Source: Symbiodinium kawagutii (lineage: Eukaryota; Sar; Dinophyceae; Suessiales; Symbiodiniaceae). From it: a DNA stretch of 64,000 nucleotides. The stretch is from assembly GCA_009767595.1 (NCBI GenBank), contig VSDK01028395.1, positions 138,320 to 202,319 on the forward strand, in the 5' to 3' direction. Below, piece after piece: positions 22,366 through 33,845 of this stretch. Position numbers and translations under genes: made by a program. Each line of letters starts with the position of its first letter. The stretch's first letter is position 1. The notes under the pieces were generated by a model, which was not told the DNA's origin, searched no databases, and saw only the letters and a list, made by a program, of their open reading frames with translations.

Positions 22366-23477
22366 GTAGAGCTGTTGGTTCCCCCATGATTTGTGTTGGC
22401 TTTGTCACCGGTCGCTAAGGCCTGGAAGGGAGTCAGCGTTTCACTGGGGAGCCATGATTTCTTACAGCAACAGGACGTTGGACGTTGGGAGAGACGTTGG
22501 GAGAGACGTTGGGAGTTGTGGACACCCGAAACTTTGAGCCGGAAAGGGTGGTGGGGAGATCAGGTTTCCCAAGATTTGCGGGACAAGTTGGCCTTCCTGT
22601 TCTTTGTGTGGGATTTGGTGTTGAAATTTGCCAGATTTGCAGTGGTGTCTGCCTCAACTAGGTGTACCCCTGTCAAACGTTATCATGTAGCAGTGGGAGC
22701 AGAAGCAGTCTTGGGGATCCATCTGCCATCACTGTGCATTCTGACCACGTGAAATGTCGCACAGCAAGTGCAAAAAAACAAAACAGACTCCAGGAATGCC
22801 GGTCGTTATGAAGGTCGTGCAGTTCCAGCTACAAACTACAATCTAAAGTAGTTTGCTGACTAATAAGCATTGACGATAGCACAATGAACAGCACCAAATA
22901 CTTCTCTTCCTCCTTGGATTTACGAGTCAGAAACAGAAAAATGCGCAAAAGCACTCCAGGAAGGCTTCAAACCCAATACGGTGTCTGGGTGCTCAGTGGC
23001 AAGCCGCGCCAGTGGGTTGAGATAAGCGGGGCGTATATAGATCAGATATGGTAGTCTATTGTAGTATGACAATCAGTCATCGGCCTGGATCATTAAGAAC
23101 GATAGCGCCTCCGGCATCTCAGAAGCCGTTTCAGAAAAGCAGATTCCTTGATCAAGTCATATAGAATCCATTGATATCCCCATATTCCAGGTGTTCATAA
23201 GTCTTGTTTTTTGATTCCCGATGTTTGTGTGAGGTAGCAGGAAGTTGGTTCTATGCTGGGTACTGATCTCCAGTGTTTGGGGGTGCTGCGAAGCTAGCAG
23301 CCCAGTGGGTAGAACGACCATGGTTTCGTTTGTTTCGAAGTGTCAACAGATTCATAAGAATATTTTGCGATGATTGCCAACCAATAGTAGTTGAAGAACC
23401 TGGGTGATCATTTGTGATGATTGGTGATTCAAACTACTCCAGCAGTGCCATGGGGCCATCCAGAGTGGATTTCGCAG
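22366..23477. other. intron-like stretch with a 12-bp tandem patch
   Basis: ACGTTGGGAGAG-type units repeat at 22478-22518 inside a frame that could be an exon (DVGRWERRWERRWELW), but it lacks clear borders. Nothing else is supported. Confidence 0.35.
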
Positions 23478-23550
23478 GCCAGAGGGCGGCACCAGCGTTT
23501 TTCCTCGACTCTGGGTGCGAATCACTTGCTCTTCCTGGCTCCTCGGCAAG
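23478..23550 (+). CDS. candidate coding exon, possible GA donor
   Basis: Acceptor TTTCGCAG and possible donor GCAAG|GAAAGC. The frame reads QRAAPAFFLDSGCESLALPG then SSAR. Confidence 0.4.
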
Positions 23551-23893
23551 GAAAGCAGAGCGAGACAGAGATAAATACCCACTTGGCCGTTTGTGTTTGT
23601 CATTTCCAGTGCTTGTAGACTGGGTGCCGATCTGTCAATCTACCAGTCATCCAATGGATTCCTTCCGATTTTTGCAGCCTACAATTTGGTTAAAGAAGCT
23701 GCGGCGCATTGAACAGAGGTGAAGAGCTAGCTGTTGGTTCGCTATCATAGGAGCGTATCAGCCACCCAGTGTCACTAGTGGTAGGAGGTGGAGGAGAAGG
23801 AGGAGTGGTAGCAGTAGTTGTTAAAGGTGGTGGTGCTGGTTCTGGTGCTGGTTGTGGTCATGGTGGTGTTTTTTTGGTAAAGGTGGTGTCTTT

Positions 23894-23931
23894 TGCTGCT
23901 GCTGCTGCTGCTGCTGCTCCTGCTGCCGCTG
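23894..23931. repeat. (GCT)n microsatellite
   Basis: A run of GCT units with minor interruption at its 3' end. Confidence 0.9.
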
Positions 23932-24064
23932 TATGTCTTTTGGCGATCCCTTTCGAAACCAAAATTCATTGTTACATCACTTCAGTCAGTCAGGATGACA
24001 TGTGTGCCGTGTGCCATTCCTGTTCAGCTGCTCAATCTTTGGGTCATGGCCCCCTGTCTGTCAG

Positions 24065-24120
24065 GTCTCACCGCGAGAAGCGATCGTCCAAGAGTACTGC
24101 TGGGCACAGCCGTCATTCAG
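24065..24120 (+). CDS. candidate short coding exon
   Basis: Acceptor TGTCAG and a GT following CATTCAG. The frame reads VSPREAIVQEYCWAQPSF. The other two frames are also open here. Confidence 0.35.
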
Positions 24121-24896
24121 GTCCTTTAGGCACGCTTGGGCTTTGGGAAATGTCCAGGGGGGCAACGTCTTGAGATTCAAATGAAGGCCCAGATGGACTG
24201 GCAAGATACGCCAAATATATCCAAATATCACCAGAAAATTTGAGTAGGTCGTTGGAAATACAGCATCCGGATTTTCTGCTGACCAGTCGTGGGAACCAGC
24301 AGGATCGACCCAGGACCACATGAGAGTGACACGGCCTCGTCCTCCATTACTAGGCCCTCCATTACTACCTAGGCCTCATCCAGGACCCAGTGTATGCAGA
24401 CATTGGGTAAAGTGACATTACAAGGAGGGCAATGAGATCACATTCATGGTATGTACCCTGCAAACTTAAAGGCTTCAAATGACCATGGGTCAAAGCTATC
24501 ATTGGATCTCCTACCGTGGATGAAGCTGGATGGTTTCATGTGGATCCTGAGATACCCAAAGGCGTGGGTCACGGTACGCCACCGTCGCAAAAAAGGGGAG
24601 ACTTGAAGCTCTGGTCAGCTGGCAGCTTTTAAAAGGGAATCAAGCACTGCGATTGATAATTTTGAGCGCTTGTAGATCCATGTTTTGTTTTGCAGGTAAC
24701 AGCATCATGTTTACTTGCTATCACCAGAACCCCCATGCTATCTCTCATTTGTTGTATGTGTGTTAGTACTGGCTATGAATTACTATTCATTCAGGTCATC
24801 ACTAACTATGATCAAGCAGGCCTAGGTACATAGTTGGTACCACCATGCTTCGATGTAACTTCCCTTGGGTGTTTGCTGATGTGGGCAGGTTCCCAG
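24121..24896. other. intron-like stretch
   Basis: No exon or repeat supported. Confidence 0.35.
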
Positions 24897-25018
24897 ATTC
24901 CAGACACATCATCCTGGGAGTCAGCAGCTTGTCCGCAATGATGCGGTTGCTATGCTGGGCCCCGGTGGTATGGGGATTCAACGAACATCACTCGGGATTG
25001 CTCGGGAAGTCACCCATG
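24897..25018 (+). CDS. candidate coding exon, unknown protein
   Basis: Acceptor GTTCCCAG and donor CCATG|GTATAA. Open over 122 bp, reading GSQQLVRNDAVAMLGPGGMG then IQRTSLGIAREVTH. Strong coding character. Confidence 0.65.
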
Positions 25019-25085
25019 GTATAAGTCGACCCATCGAAATGGACCGACAAAAACCAGAGTCATAAATCTTTCCACTTTTGTGCAG

Positions 25086-25131
25086 GTCAACAACTCCTCG
25101 TTTTTTTCACTGGATGACTTGGCTTTTCACT
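25086..25131 (+). CDS. candidate short coding exon, GA donor
   Basis: Acceptor TTGTGCAG. Read from the phase left by the previous exon it gives QQLLVFFT and a CACTG|GATGAC donor at 25112; read in phase 0 it gives VNNSSFFSLDDLAFH and ends near CACT|GAGATC. The extent depends on which is right. Confidence 0.4.
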
Positions 25132-25258
25132 GAGATCGATGGCTTGGGAACACATGGGAACCGCCCAACTAGGCTTGAACCTGTGGCTGAACCAAATTGT
25201 CTCAGTAGTGGGTTGCCACACCCTCGAGGTCGTTTGCAAACCTTCAGCAACAGAAACC

Positions 25259-25362
25259 GTGGTTTCTCAAAACAGGGGACCCCAAAAATGGTTGCTTTAC
25301 TATTAATAAATAGCTACTGTAACATTGGATCTTTTGGGGCACCCCTATTTTGGGAAAGCACC
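25259..25362 (+). mobile_element. MITE-like element, family 1
   Basis: 104 bp. Left end GTGGTTTCTCAAAACAGGGG, right end CACCCCTATTTTGGGAAAGC, with the shared inner TGGTTGCTTTACTATT and ATTGGATC. Confidence 0.85.
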
Positions 25363-25520
25363 AAAGATTGCCACACCACCAACTAGCGAAGGTGATAGTG
25401 GATGGTAGGTTCAACGTGTGGTTGCATGATTCTTGTAGGAGCATTCACGATCATTGATATTCGTGTTCCATCATTGCCCTCAATGGGAATGATAATTCTC
25501 GTTGTGAGTTTTTTTTGTAG

Positions 25521-25731
25521 AGAGTAAACTTCACAGTTTTTCACGCCGTGATTCGCAAAGCGCTGCATATTCTGGGGCCAAAGTGGTGCCCCGCTTTGCT
25601 GCGCCCGAGGTTCCCACGCATCTCATGGGCATCTTGCCGGTCAATGAGGCATGGCTCGGGTCATGCATCTGGGGACATTTAAATTCATGGCTGCAGACAC
25701 TTTCATTTGACTGCAATTTTTGTCAACGCTT
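25521..25731 (+). CDS. candidate coding exon with strong borders, unknown protein
   Basis: Preceded by an uninterrupted T8 tract and GTAG, followed by CGCTT|GTAAGG. One frame is open over the full 211 bp and reads SAAYSGAKVVPRFAAPEVPT then HLMGILPVNEAWLGSCIWGH. Another frame is open only to about 25680. Confidence 0.6.
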
Positions 25732-25805
25732 GTAAGGGGTGGACACCGGGGTACATGTGGTGGGTCATGTCTACGCCATCGTGCCCCGCTTTTGAAGTAC
25801 TGCAG

Positions 25806-25849
25806 CTGTTCTGTGTCCACAAATCGCATGGGCTGATGCATCAACTCCG
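25806..25849 (+). CDS. candidate short coding exon with GTAAGT donor
   Basis: Acceptor GTACTGCAG and perfect donor CTCCG|GTAAGT enclose 44 bp. Frames VLCPQIAWADASTP or LFCVHKSHGLMHQL are possible. Confidence 0.45.
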
Positions 25850-26139
25850 GTAAGTCACTGAAGTCGCTGGCCTCAGAACTGCCGGGATTTCAATATTTCT
25901 TGCCACACAAAGCCCTTTGTTGGTTGGTCCTCCCTGAAACTTCTGTTTTCCAAATCAACGGTGAGCTTTGGATGGTTTGGGGGGACATGGTTCAGGCTCG
26001 GCCCAAGTGTGGCCATGGGTTAAAATGGCGAGACTGGATCCTATTCAAGGTGTCCTAAGACGAGGAACCCCCAACCGTTGCACTAGACGATTTTGATGTT
26101 TGTTGTGGTACCCCAACTGTGACTTTGTTGAAAACCCAG

Positions 26140-26222
26140 GTGTGGTCCACAGCTGTCCAGGAGCCATGCAGCAAGTACCCTGCCACTTTGAAGACGATGC
26201 AGTCACAGGACCGCCGGCGCAG
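26140..26222 (+). CDS. candidate coding exon with GTGAGA donor
   Basis: Acceptor AACCCAG and donor GCGCAG|GTGAGA. One frame (QQVPCHFEDDAVTGPPAQ) joins in phase to the VIDRSK frame of the next candidate exon; another frame (VWSTAVQEPCSKYPATLKTM) is also open. Confidence 0.55.
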
Positions 26223-26313
26223 GTGAGATGCGATCCGTGCCTCTGATTGTGCACAGCAGGCCACAATAGCAGCTGCAGACAGACGATGGACTCAGGATTC
26301 CCAATGTGCCCAG

Positions 26314-26377
26314 GTCATTGACCGTTCCAAGCTGTCAGTCATTCGGGGTCTCCTTGAAGCGCACTACAGCTCCGCAG
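26314..26377 (+). CDS. candidate coding exon with GA donor
   Basis: Acceptor GTGCCCAG and apparent GA donor CGCAG|GATGAT. The best frame reads VIDRSKLSVIRGLLEAHYSS and would meet a TGA immediately after the donor, which supports splicing at GA. Confidence 0.55.
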
Positions 26378-26438
26378 GATGATTGGGAAATTGGTCGCAC
26401 AAAGACCTTGCGGCCTCCAAACACTGGGTGTTTCCCAG

Positions 26439-26486
26439 GCACGAGATTGCGGCCATGGCTACGGGGCTGCTGTTCCGTTCCTATTG
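26439..26486 (+). CDS. candidate short coding exon
   Basis: Acceptor GTTTCCCAG; the frame HEIAAMATGLLFRSYW is protein-like. The 3' border (CTATTG|GTTGAT) is tentative and the phase does not fit the previous exon in its best frame. Confidence 0.4.
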
Positions 26487-26693
26487 GTTGATTGAGAATT
26501 GTTGATTGGATGTAATGAATGGTTGGTATTGGCGAAGAATGGTCGGGTATAATAAATGGCTACTGGTTCTAACTATATATGCGCGTTTAATACTGTTTTA
26601 TTTTTTGTTTGATATGCATATGTGCCCCACATATCGTACGGCAATGTGGCTGACAGTTGGGCCAGGGCGAGCAGTTGTTGATGTGTGTTCCAG

Positions 26694-26749
26694 AGGATGT
26701 TGCGGTTTGTCTACCGATGAACTGGGAACTCTGGGTGATCTGCATTGTG
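26694..26749 (+). CDS. candidate coding exon with GTGAGA donor
   Basis: Acceptor TGTTCCAG and donor ATTGTG|GTGAGA. The frame reads DVAVCLPMNWELWVICIV, hydrophobic. Confidence 0.5.
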
Positions 26750-27039
26750 GTGAGAAAGTGATTATGAACGATGGCAACCACTATGGTTCATGGTTTACCA
26801 TGAGTTGTTCACCACAATGGTTGAACAAAACCATGGCAACCACTATGGCAACCTTCTGAATCATTGTTTACCATGTATCTACTTTTTTCAACATGTTGCA
26901 AGTTTCCGTGAGTAAATAACCAGTCAACAGGATGTCAACAAGATGCGGATCAGTTGGCAACATCTCAAATTTTGATGACGGATGGGAGTTGAAAACCAAA
27001 AACCAGGGCCAGGGCGGAATGGGCCATCTACCCACCCAG

Positions 27040-27179
27040 GCAGACTGGGGATTGCCAATCTTTCCACTAAAAAGGAGACTCAAGAACGCAAGGATCACCG
27101 AAACACGACCGGATCGCGATTCACCCGTTGCAGATCTGATCAACAACGAGAAGATCGAGCACAAAGCCACTCAGCCAAG
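27040..27179 (+). CDS. candidate coding exon, basic, unknown protein
   Basis: Acceptor CACCCAG and possible GA donor CCAAG|GAAGTC. Open in two frames; the preferred one reads RRLKNARITETRPDRDSPVA then DLINNEKIEHKATQPR. Confidence 0.5.
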
Positions 27180-27401
27180 GAAGTCTGCGGACCATATCCC
27201 ATGTTGGCAAGTCATTTCTCCACCATTGCCTCGGCTCAAGTTTCATATAAAGGGTCGCGGCTGGCCCATAAATGCTCAGTATTGATGAGCTCAAAAGTCA
27301 CTACAAGATGTGGCATGCATCATCTTGTAATACCAAGAAGGTTAAGCTTGGGCTGATGTTTCGGGCCACCAAGAAGCTCCGAGCAGTGATGCCAGGTGCA
27401 G

Positions 27402-27474
27402 ATGGGTACACCGGCAAGGATGGTTGAAAGTAGAATGGAAGAAATCATGGACTGGTGCACTTCACGCTGTCCAT
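27402..27474 (+). CDS. candidate coding exon starting with ATG
   Basis: GTGCAG is followed directly by ATG. The frame reads MGTPARMVESRMEEIMDWCT then SRCP, meeting a TGA at 27474-27476 that overlaps a possible GA donor. It could be a first, internal or last exon. Confidence 0.45.
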
Positions 27475-28068
27475 GAGGTCCCTGTGCGGTTGATGTTGGG
27501 AGTTGGTTTCAACATGTTTCAACCATTTTGGCGGGTTGCAGCGACTGCGAATCAGGGTAAATTCAACAGCACACCCTGGTCATGAGGGCTGGACTCCCCT
27601 GTGGTGGATGAACCTGGCCAACTGGATCAAAATGAAAATCAGCAAAACATGGTATCTTTGATCTTAAGTATGATATGTGAATCATAGTCAGCATCATGAA
27701 TCAGTATCATGAATCAGCAAAATGAGTCATCTAAGTATGGATCTTAACGGATAAGATCTGTTCAGCAGTATGCATCTATTACTGCAGCCATCGTTGGTGT
27801 AGCCCATGGTACCCCATGGTACCCCAGCCGGGTACATAGCACCACCAAGGTCGTTTGTGCCGTGATCAGTGGGCAGATGCGCCACGGCATCCGCATCGGG
27901 CAACGGGAGTGGGGAAGCCTGAGTGGAGTGGAACGGAGCTGGTTGGTCTGTTGGTTGCCTCTCTGGCTTGCTCATTGGTTGGTTGCTTGGTTGGTTGGTC
28001 GTTTGACTGGTTGGTTCATAGCCTGCCAGAACCTGTAGCAATCATGATAGGTAATAGTGATAACAGCA

Positions 28069-28070
<2 letters not shown>

Positions 28071-28125
<55 letters not shown>

Positions 28126-28126
28126 G
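28071..28126. repeat. (GAT)n microsatellite
   Basis: About 18 GAT units; gives an artificial poly-Asp frame. Confidence 0.95.
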
Positions 28127-28311
28127 TAGTGAGGACAATCAACGCATGGCTCCGAGCAACTTGATACGGATAGACCCAGCATGTAAGACTTGCAACAAAC
28201 AAATGAAGGGGCAACAAGCAATATGAAACAACGTATTCCCAAGTAGTGGTAGGGGAACAAAAATCACAAATGCAGCTCTCACCAGGCGAAGCTCTATCTA
28301 TGACATAGAAG

Positions 28312-28391
28312 AACTCTATGGCCATAGCGAAGAAATTTGCCTTGGAGGCGGAGCATCTCCTGGGGTCGGCACAACGCGAATGTCAGCCATG
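28312..28391 (+). CDS. candidate coding exon, unknown protein
   Basis: Acceptor TAGAAG and donor CCATG|GTGTCA. The frame reads NSMAIAKKFALEAEHLLGSA then QRECQP. Confidence 0.5.
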
Positions 28392-29090
28392 GTGTCACCT
28401 CACCATCCGCGTGCGCAACCATTGACAGAGAAACTGCAAGTCCTGGGATTACACCATTTTTGGACAAAGCCAGAGGTCGAAGCCTAGGCTGTGGACGTTT
28501 TTAGTGCAGCGATCAAGATTTGAGCGTTGAGTTTCGACCCCAGTCTGTTGATGGCAGGAACGCAATGACTGTCTGAATCTTCAAGCGTTTGAACATGTGG
28601 CTACGAAATTGCCGATCTTTGTTGACACCCTGAATCAAAGAACAGTGGTTTCTGGGCAAAGGCCCCTGTGATCCGTGTTTTCATATGTTTTCCCCGCCAC
28701 CTGTACCAACTCCACCCATTTTGGGCGAAAAAAAAAATGGGACGCCAGGCTCACCGACAGAGGTGGAATTCGAGCTCCAACTGAAGGTTCAAGCTCCAAG
28801 CGCAGCTCTGAGATGTTTAAAATTGGCACTTCTGATGGTAAGCCAAGAATATGCTCCCCAGCAGTTGAGCTTCTTGAGGGCTAAGATGCATCTTCTTGGG
28901 CATCTTGAGGGCTAAGATTTGTTAAAGATCCAAAGCTTGTTGGATTAGTGAGTTGGATCACCTTGAAATAAACTTCAAACTAAAACAGGATCACCAAGCT
29001 GGGCGGGTCACCATCCCAAAAAAAGCCGAAAATTCCCGACGCAACCGAGGCCCTTGCGGTATTTGTCGCTGTAGCCTTGCTGTGCTGCAG
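28392..29090. other. intron-like stretch with ambiguous open frames
   Basis: Open frames at 28685-28915 read coding-like on both strands but have no clear splice borders. No call. Confidence 0.3.
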
Positions 29091-29186
29091 CCTGAAAGCG
29101 CCAACCCTCCGTTCGGGGCACCCAGTCGATTTTCCGGGGGAAGCACCTCAAACAAGGCCGCTGTTGAAGCTGAAGCATTTTCTGAG
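29091..29186 (+). CDS. candidate coding exon, unknown protein
   Basis: Acceptor GTGCTGCAG and possible GA donor CTGAG|GATTTA. The frame reads PESANPPFGAPSRFSGGSTS then NKAAVEAEAFSE. Confidence 0.5.
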
Positions 29187-29590
29187 GATTTACCAAGCTT
29201 TCAAGCATGATTAAGCAGGAAAATCACAGGTGAACCAAGGAATTAATCGATGTTAACAATGAATTGTTGTTCAATCATGTTGTTTCTTGGGTTGTTGACC
29301 ATTCGTTTGCGCTCAATGATGATCGCATGTGGTCGCTACTAAAGGCCTTGCACCAGCCAGTTCTTATTGTTCCAAGATGATCCCATTCCCCAAGATGATC
29401 ATCCTGGTTAGCAACTGGTTAGTGGTCGCATGCCCAAAAAACCCGGGAAAAAAGTGCAATGAGTTCAAGAACTTGCCAGTTACTAACCACTGATGGGTTA
29501 GGCCCATTTTAGTTACAGATCATTCCATGGATTGATAAGTTACAATTGCATTGGTTTCTAACCACTTTCAATCCATGGAATCTGTGGCAG

Positions 29591-29698
29591 GCTCGAACAA
29601 AGCAACGACGCGCTGCTGGAAGTGAGTTTCGACGCATCTGCGGAGGAGCGGAAATTCAGCGCTGCTCCGCTTTCAAGCCCAGCAAAGAACCAACGCAG
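29591..29698 (+). CDS. candidate coding exon, unknown protein
   Basis: Acceptor TGTGGCAG and donor ACGCAG|GTTCGT. The preferred frame reads LEQSNDALLEVSFDASAEER then KFSAAPLSSPAKNQR. Confidence 0.6.
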
Positions 29699-30260
29699 GT
29701 TCGTGAATCATTATCATAGTTTTGGCCGTTTTACCCTACAAACTTAAGAGTTGTCGGTCTAAGAGTCTACCCTATAGACTGAAGAGTTGCTGTTTTGTGG
29801 CATAGACTTGGGAATTGTGGTTTCTTGTCGTGGTACTGACGATGGTGGGTTCTTGACCCATAAGTTGGGACAGATGGAGGTCCACGAGGCGATGTCAATA
29901 GCTTGTTTGCAGGCTTCCCAGGGGTCGACTGCCCAGCAAATGGGTCCAAGCAAATATCGCGGCAATAGGGGCAAGTGAACATCCAAAATGAAAGTTCCTC
30001 CGAGTTTATCATCGTCCTTGATTTTTTTCGGGATGTTGGAAGCACAGTACTTGGAGGTGCCACCCCCACTTCGCGAGTGGTCACTAAGCACGGTTTCTAG
30101 GGGTTTTAAGTTTTAAGGTATACCTTATAGGGCTTATAAACCATGCTTATAACTTATATGCACATGGAAGTACCCTCCAGGTTTGATTCGTGTTTGTGAC
30201 TCTGGGCTGCCAGGAGCACTTGCACTTCTACATTTCCTCATCCTACTTTGATTCCAACAG
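29699..30260. other. intron-like stretch
   Basis: An antisense 110-codon ORF at 29759-30091 has no motif and is treated as chance. No exon is supported. Confidence 0.35.
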
Positions 30261-30330
30261 CAGCTACACAGCAATCCCCGGCATGTGCAGCTCTTGCAGC
30301 ACCTTGGAGCGGAAGGATATACCGTACCAG
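30261..30330 (+). CDS. candidate coding exon with GA donor
   Basis: Acceptor CCAACAG and GA donor TACCAG|GATAGT. The frame reads QLHSNPRHVQLLQHLGAEGY then TVP and would hit TAG just past the donor, which favours GA splicing. Confidence 0.6.
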
Positions 30331-30927
30331 GATAGTATCTGAGTTGCAGGTAGCTGTGAGTTGGGCTTTTCCATCAAGTTGGAACCACCATCCCAAAACC
30401 GTCGCCCCTTTGACTGCCATGGCCGCCGTTGGCCGGTTCTGTATATTAATGAAAAGAGTGATGATCAGTTTTGGGGTTTCCCATTTATTTTGGGGCTAGG
30501 ATCATTTATGGACAACCCTATCCGTATTGAAAAACCATCAATAATCGGATAAATCACCAGCTATTTGAAGGAAAACTAGTGGTGGTTTACTAATATGGAT
30601 CTCCCATAAATGACACTGGACGGTCACCAGTGGGTGGAAGGGTTTGGGTATCAGAGTACCTGTTTGCGTGTCATTTCTGAGACGGTGATCGTTTGCACCA
30701 CTGCATGAGTCGAACATGCGTGGCACCAAGGCACCATGGTTGGTCATTTTGCTTGGTGACCAACCAGTTTTTTGTCCCTACACCCAGCACCGCCCAGCTG
30801 TTGGTTGAACAACCATAGCACCCATGAGGTGACATTCTTATTGTGAACCAGCACGTGTAGTATCGCCTGATTTAAGCCATCAGTCGTGTTTGAACCGTCT
30901 AGCCATTCTCTGCCACAGAATTTCCAG
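30331..30927. other. intron-like stretch
   Basis: No exon or repeat supported. Confidence 0.35.
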
Positions 30928-30994
30928 CCGCAGCGAAGATGTTGCTTCGCCAGGTTGCCCTCAATTGGGTCTTGCGCCCTGGTCTGGAGGCCAA
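30928..30994 (+). CDS. candidate coding exon, unknown protein
   Basis: Acceptor TTTCCAG and donor GCCAA|GTGATT. The frame reads AAKMLLRQVALNWVLRPGLE. Confidence 0.6.
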
Positions 30995-31469
30995 GTGATT
31001 TCCACAGGTTTCTTTAGGTTTCCCAATCTGAAGCGCCACTCACTCAGGCAGCTGTGAAAAGATACTGCTTGTGAAACAGTCCGGAAAATGCATTGGACGT
31101 ATCAGATTTGAATACCTTTGGGGTAGACAGCTGTAGTGAATCCTCCTTTCATTCCATTTTCCCCCATGCCAAGTTGTGAAATCCATGGAAGCTCTGAGGT
31201 TTGAGGTTGGAGGCCGACATGGACTCAGATAATGTCTCGCCCAACTGATGGGCGCTCGCCACAGAACAAAAAGACCTGTCAGCGGAGCTCTGCAAGGGGA
31301 CCTATGGGGACCCCAGATTTCCCAAGCATGCCCCAGGGAATGTGGAACCTGGAAACTGTCATTTATCCGAATCTATCCGAATCTATCCAGATCCATCCAT
31401 GGCTTGTAGGAAGTCATAGTCTCCAAGGCAATGATTTCTGGTGCCGTTTCTGATCTCCGTTTGTGCTAG

Positions 31470-31552
31470 CTGGGGGTCGGACGGGGAGCCTCGGCCCGCT
31501 GCATCCATGGCGGATGTTAGATGCGTCCATGGGCCGCTTGATCTGCAAAGAA
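31470..31552 (+). CDS. candidate coding exon, unknown protein
   Basis: Acceptor GTGCTAG. The frame reads GRTGSLGPLHPWRMLDASMG then RLICKE; the donor AAAGAA|GTCGTG is tentative. Confidence 0.45.
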
Positions 31553-32262
31553 GTCGTGGGCAGTGATGCAACCAGTTGTTGATGGGTTGTTGCGTTGGGA
31601 TATCAAGAATTTGTGTCCAATGGATATTTTCCCCATCAACATATGCATTTTGGGAAATTGGTTGGTGGTACAAACCTCTGGTGGTGGTCCGGAGCCAGAG
31701 TTGATGGAGCAGCTCTGGATCGATGGTGGGAGAAACCCAATTAAAAGTATCAACCAACCAGTATTACATAATTATGGTGTTTTTGTTGGGTATTTCCACA
31801 TAAGGTTCTTGGCCATAGATGATTTGACAATTGTTTACGTATCTATGTTTTGTTGAGTAGGTATTAGGCACCATTCAGCAAGGACTGGTGACGAACCTCT
31901 ATCAGCTGGATGTGGGGACTGGCTGATTTTTTGTTTGGCCATCAGCTGCTGTTCTGAATAGGATGACATGGTTATTTGATCTGGTTGATATGTGCTTGAT
32001 ATTACATGGTTGCTGTATGAATTTCTGAATTCCTCAGTTTTGCAAGTTCTTTGAAGTTCAAAACTGTTAGAACTCAGAAATAACCATAGTCTAACAGCAT
32101 TGTTCAAAACGAGACCCCAACAACCATTATTTCAAAGAATTCTAGCTGTAGACCCCAACAACAATGCTAGATCCCCTCGAAAACCAGCCCCATGAGATGC
32201 CGCTACCAGACGTTTAACTCACGTAGATCGCTGGTGATTTGGATGGCTGGGGTGCTTCACAG
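31553..32262. other. intron-like stretch
   Basis: Contains two GACCCCAACAAC words at 32112 and 32151. No exon is supported. Confidence 0.35.
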
Positions 32263-32313
32263 CTGGTTCCGAGGCCTGCCAGCTCACTCTCGCAGCAAAA
32301 CGGCGATGGGCAG
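32263..32313 (+). CDS. candidate short coding exon
   Basis: Acceptor CTTCACAG and donor GGGCAG|GTGCTG. It is 17 codons, phase 0 at both ends: LVPRPASSLSQQNGDGQ. Confidence 0.5.
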
Positions 32314-33013
32314 GTGCTGATGTCCGGCGGGTGATGGCAGTAGAAGCTTCACGCGTTTGCACAAATTCACCTATAGCTATACTGAATGACCTATATGATG
32401 ACTATATGATGATTGTAGAGAAATAGAATCGATATATCTCCGTAGCAATGTCAAGGTGTGTCAAGGTCATAACGATATTATTGGATAGCCATAGAAAAAG
32501 TGGTAAAAAGTGTTAACTGGATCTTTGGTGTAGCTATAGCAGCTATAGCTTAGGCGATGCCCCAGAATCCAACAAGAGCTGCCTTGGGTATTTGTGTCCT
32601 CCTGCGGCATGGACATCGTTTCTTCTTGTCGGAGAACACCCTTCCAATATTTGGGCATTTACGGTACTTGAATAGCTGGCTGGTGGTTTGATTGACGATG
32701 TTTATTTTCCCAAATGTATTGATAAAGGATTGGTTATATAGCAATATAGTATCTTTATACATTTTTCACGGGGGTGGTTCAGCCACCAACCAGATAGGTA
32801 GTTTCTGTAATTGCCCAAGCCCTTGGTGATTTTCCGATACGTGTTTTCATCGGTGACATGGCTGGAATCACAGTGTCGGAAGCAGCTTGCATGAACAATT
32901 TCAGATGCTTATGGACCTGCAATGAGAAATGATTTTCCAATGGCCAGTGGTCAATTGTAATATCTCACCAATCATTGGCATTCCACACCCTGTTGGCTGG
33001 CAAAGTCTACCAG
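32314..33013. other. intron-like stretch
   Basis: AT-rich; no exon or repeat supported. Confidence 0.35.
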
Positions 33014-33091
33014 GGTGAACCAGCAAGGGCAGGGCGTCAAAGTTTGCATCGTTTCTTGGCGGCTGCCGAAGAACTTTCAGAAGGGTGGCAA
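33014..33091 (+). CDS. candidate coding exon with clean borders
   Basis: Acceptor TCTACCAG and donor TGGCAA|GTTAGT. Exactly 26 codons in phase 0, reading GEPARAGRQSLHRFLAAAEE then LSEGWQ. Confidence 0.65.
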
Positions 33092-33340
33092 GTTAGTTGT
33101 TTGTTTGGCATGTCGATGGCTTGTTTCACTGTGTTTGTCAGCCGCATTATTAGCAATTGCATTAGGCTACTATACGACCGCTATTATTGACCATTCACAA
33201 TTCACCATCTACCTTGGTCGAGGTTGTTCGCTAGATCAATGCCCATTTTCTACGTCTTGGCCTCTCTATCTCGGGTGGTGAGTGCAGTTGATGGCTAGTG
33301 GATCAACACCTGGGCGTTACACCCAGCTTCCATCTTACTG

Positions 33341-33561
33341 TTCTTCTCCTTCTCCTTCTTCTTCTTCTTCTTCTTCTCTTCTTCGTCTGCTTCTTGCTGT
33401 TCTTCTTCTCCTTCTTCTTCTTCTTCTTCCTCTTTCTGCTGTCGTTGTCACTGTCGTTGTCGTTGTCGTTGTGGTTGTGGTTGGTTGTTGTCGTTGTCGT
33501 TGTCATTGTTGTCATTGTTGTCATTGTTGTGGTTGTTGTTGTTGTTGTTGTTGCTGATGAC

Positions 33562-33651
<90 letters not shown>

Positions 33652-33676
33652 GATGCTGCTGATGATGATGATGATT
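33341..33676. repeat. compound TTC / GTC / GAT / GTT microsatellite
   Basis: 336 bp of successive TTC, GTT-GTC, ATG/GAT and TTG arrays, ending in GAT units. It gives open frames in all six frames (poly-Leu, poly-Asp, poly-Thr, poly-Gln, poly-Asn) that are not genes. Confidence 0.95.
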
Positions 33677-33744
33677 TTCTGCACTTGGTTCCACTATCAC
33701 GACACTCCATGGTAGAACTTGATTTGCTGCATCCCTGGGCGTAG

Positions 33745-33845
33745 GCAGCAGCTCGGGCGGTGGCAACTTTGTGTTGGGGCGCCGAGCGCCGCTTCTGGCA
33801 GCTCGGGGGCCCCCACCCTGGGACCACCCTCAGAGGGTCACTAAG
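33745..33845 (+). CDS. candidate coding exon, Gly/Pro/Arg-rich
   Basis: Follows GCGTAG, with donor CTAAG|GTCGGA. The frame reads SSSGGGNFVLGRRAPLLAAR then GPPPWDHPQRVTK. Confidence 0.5.

Noticed and set aside
30464-30560. Possible further family-1 MITE (TTTTGGGGTTTCCC...)
   Set aside because: Shares only short words; neither end matches the inverted repeats.
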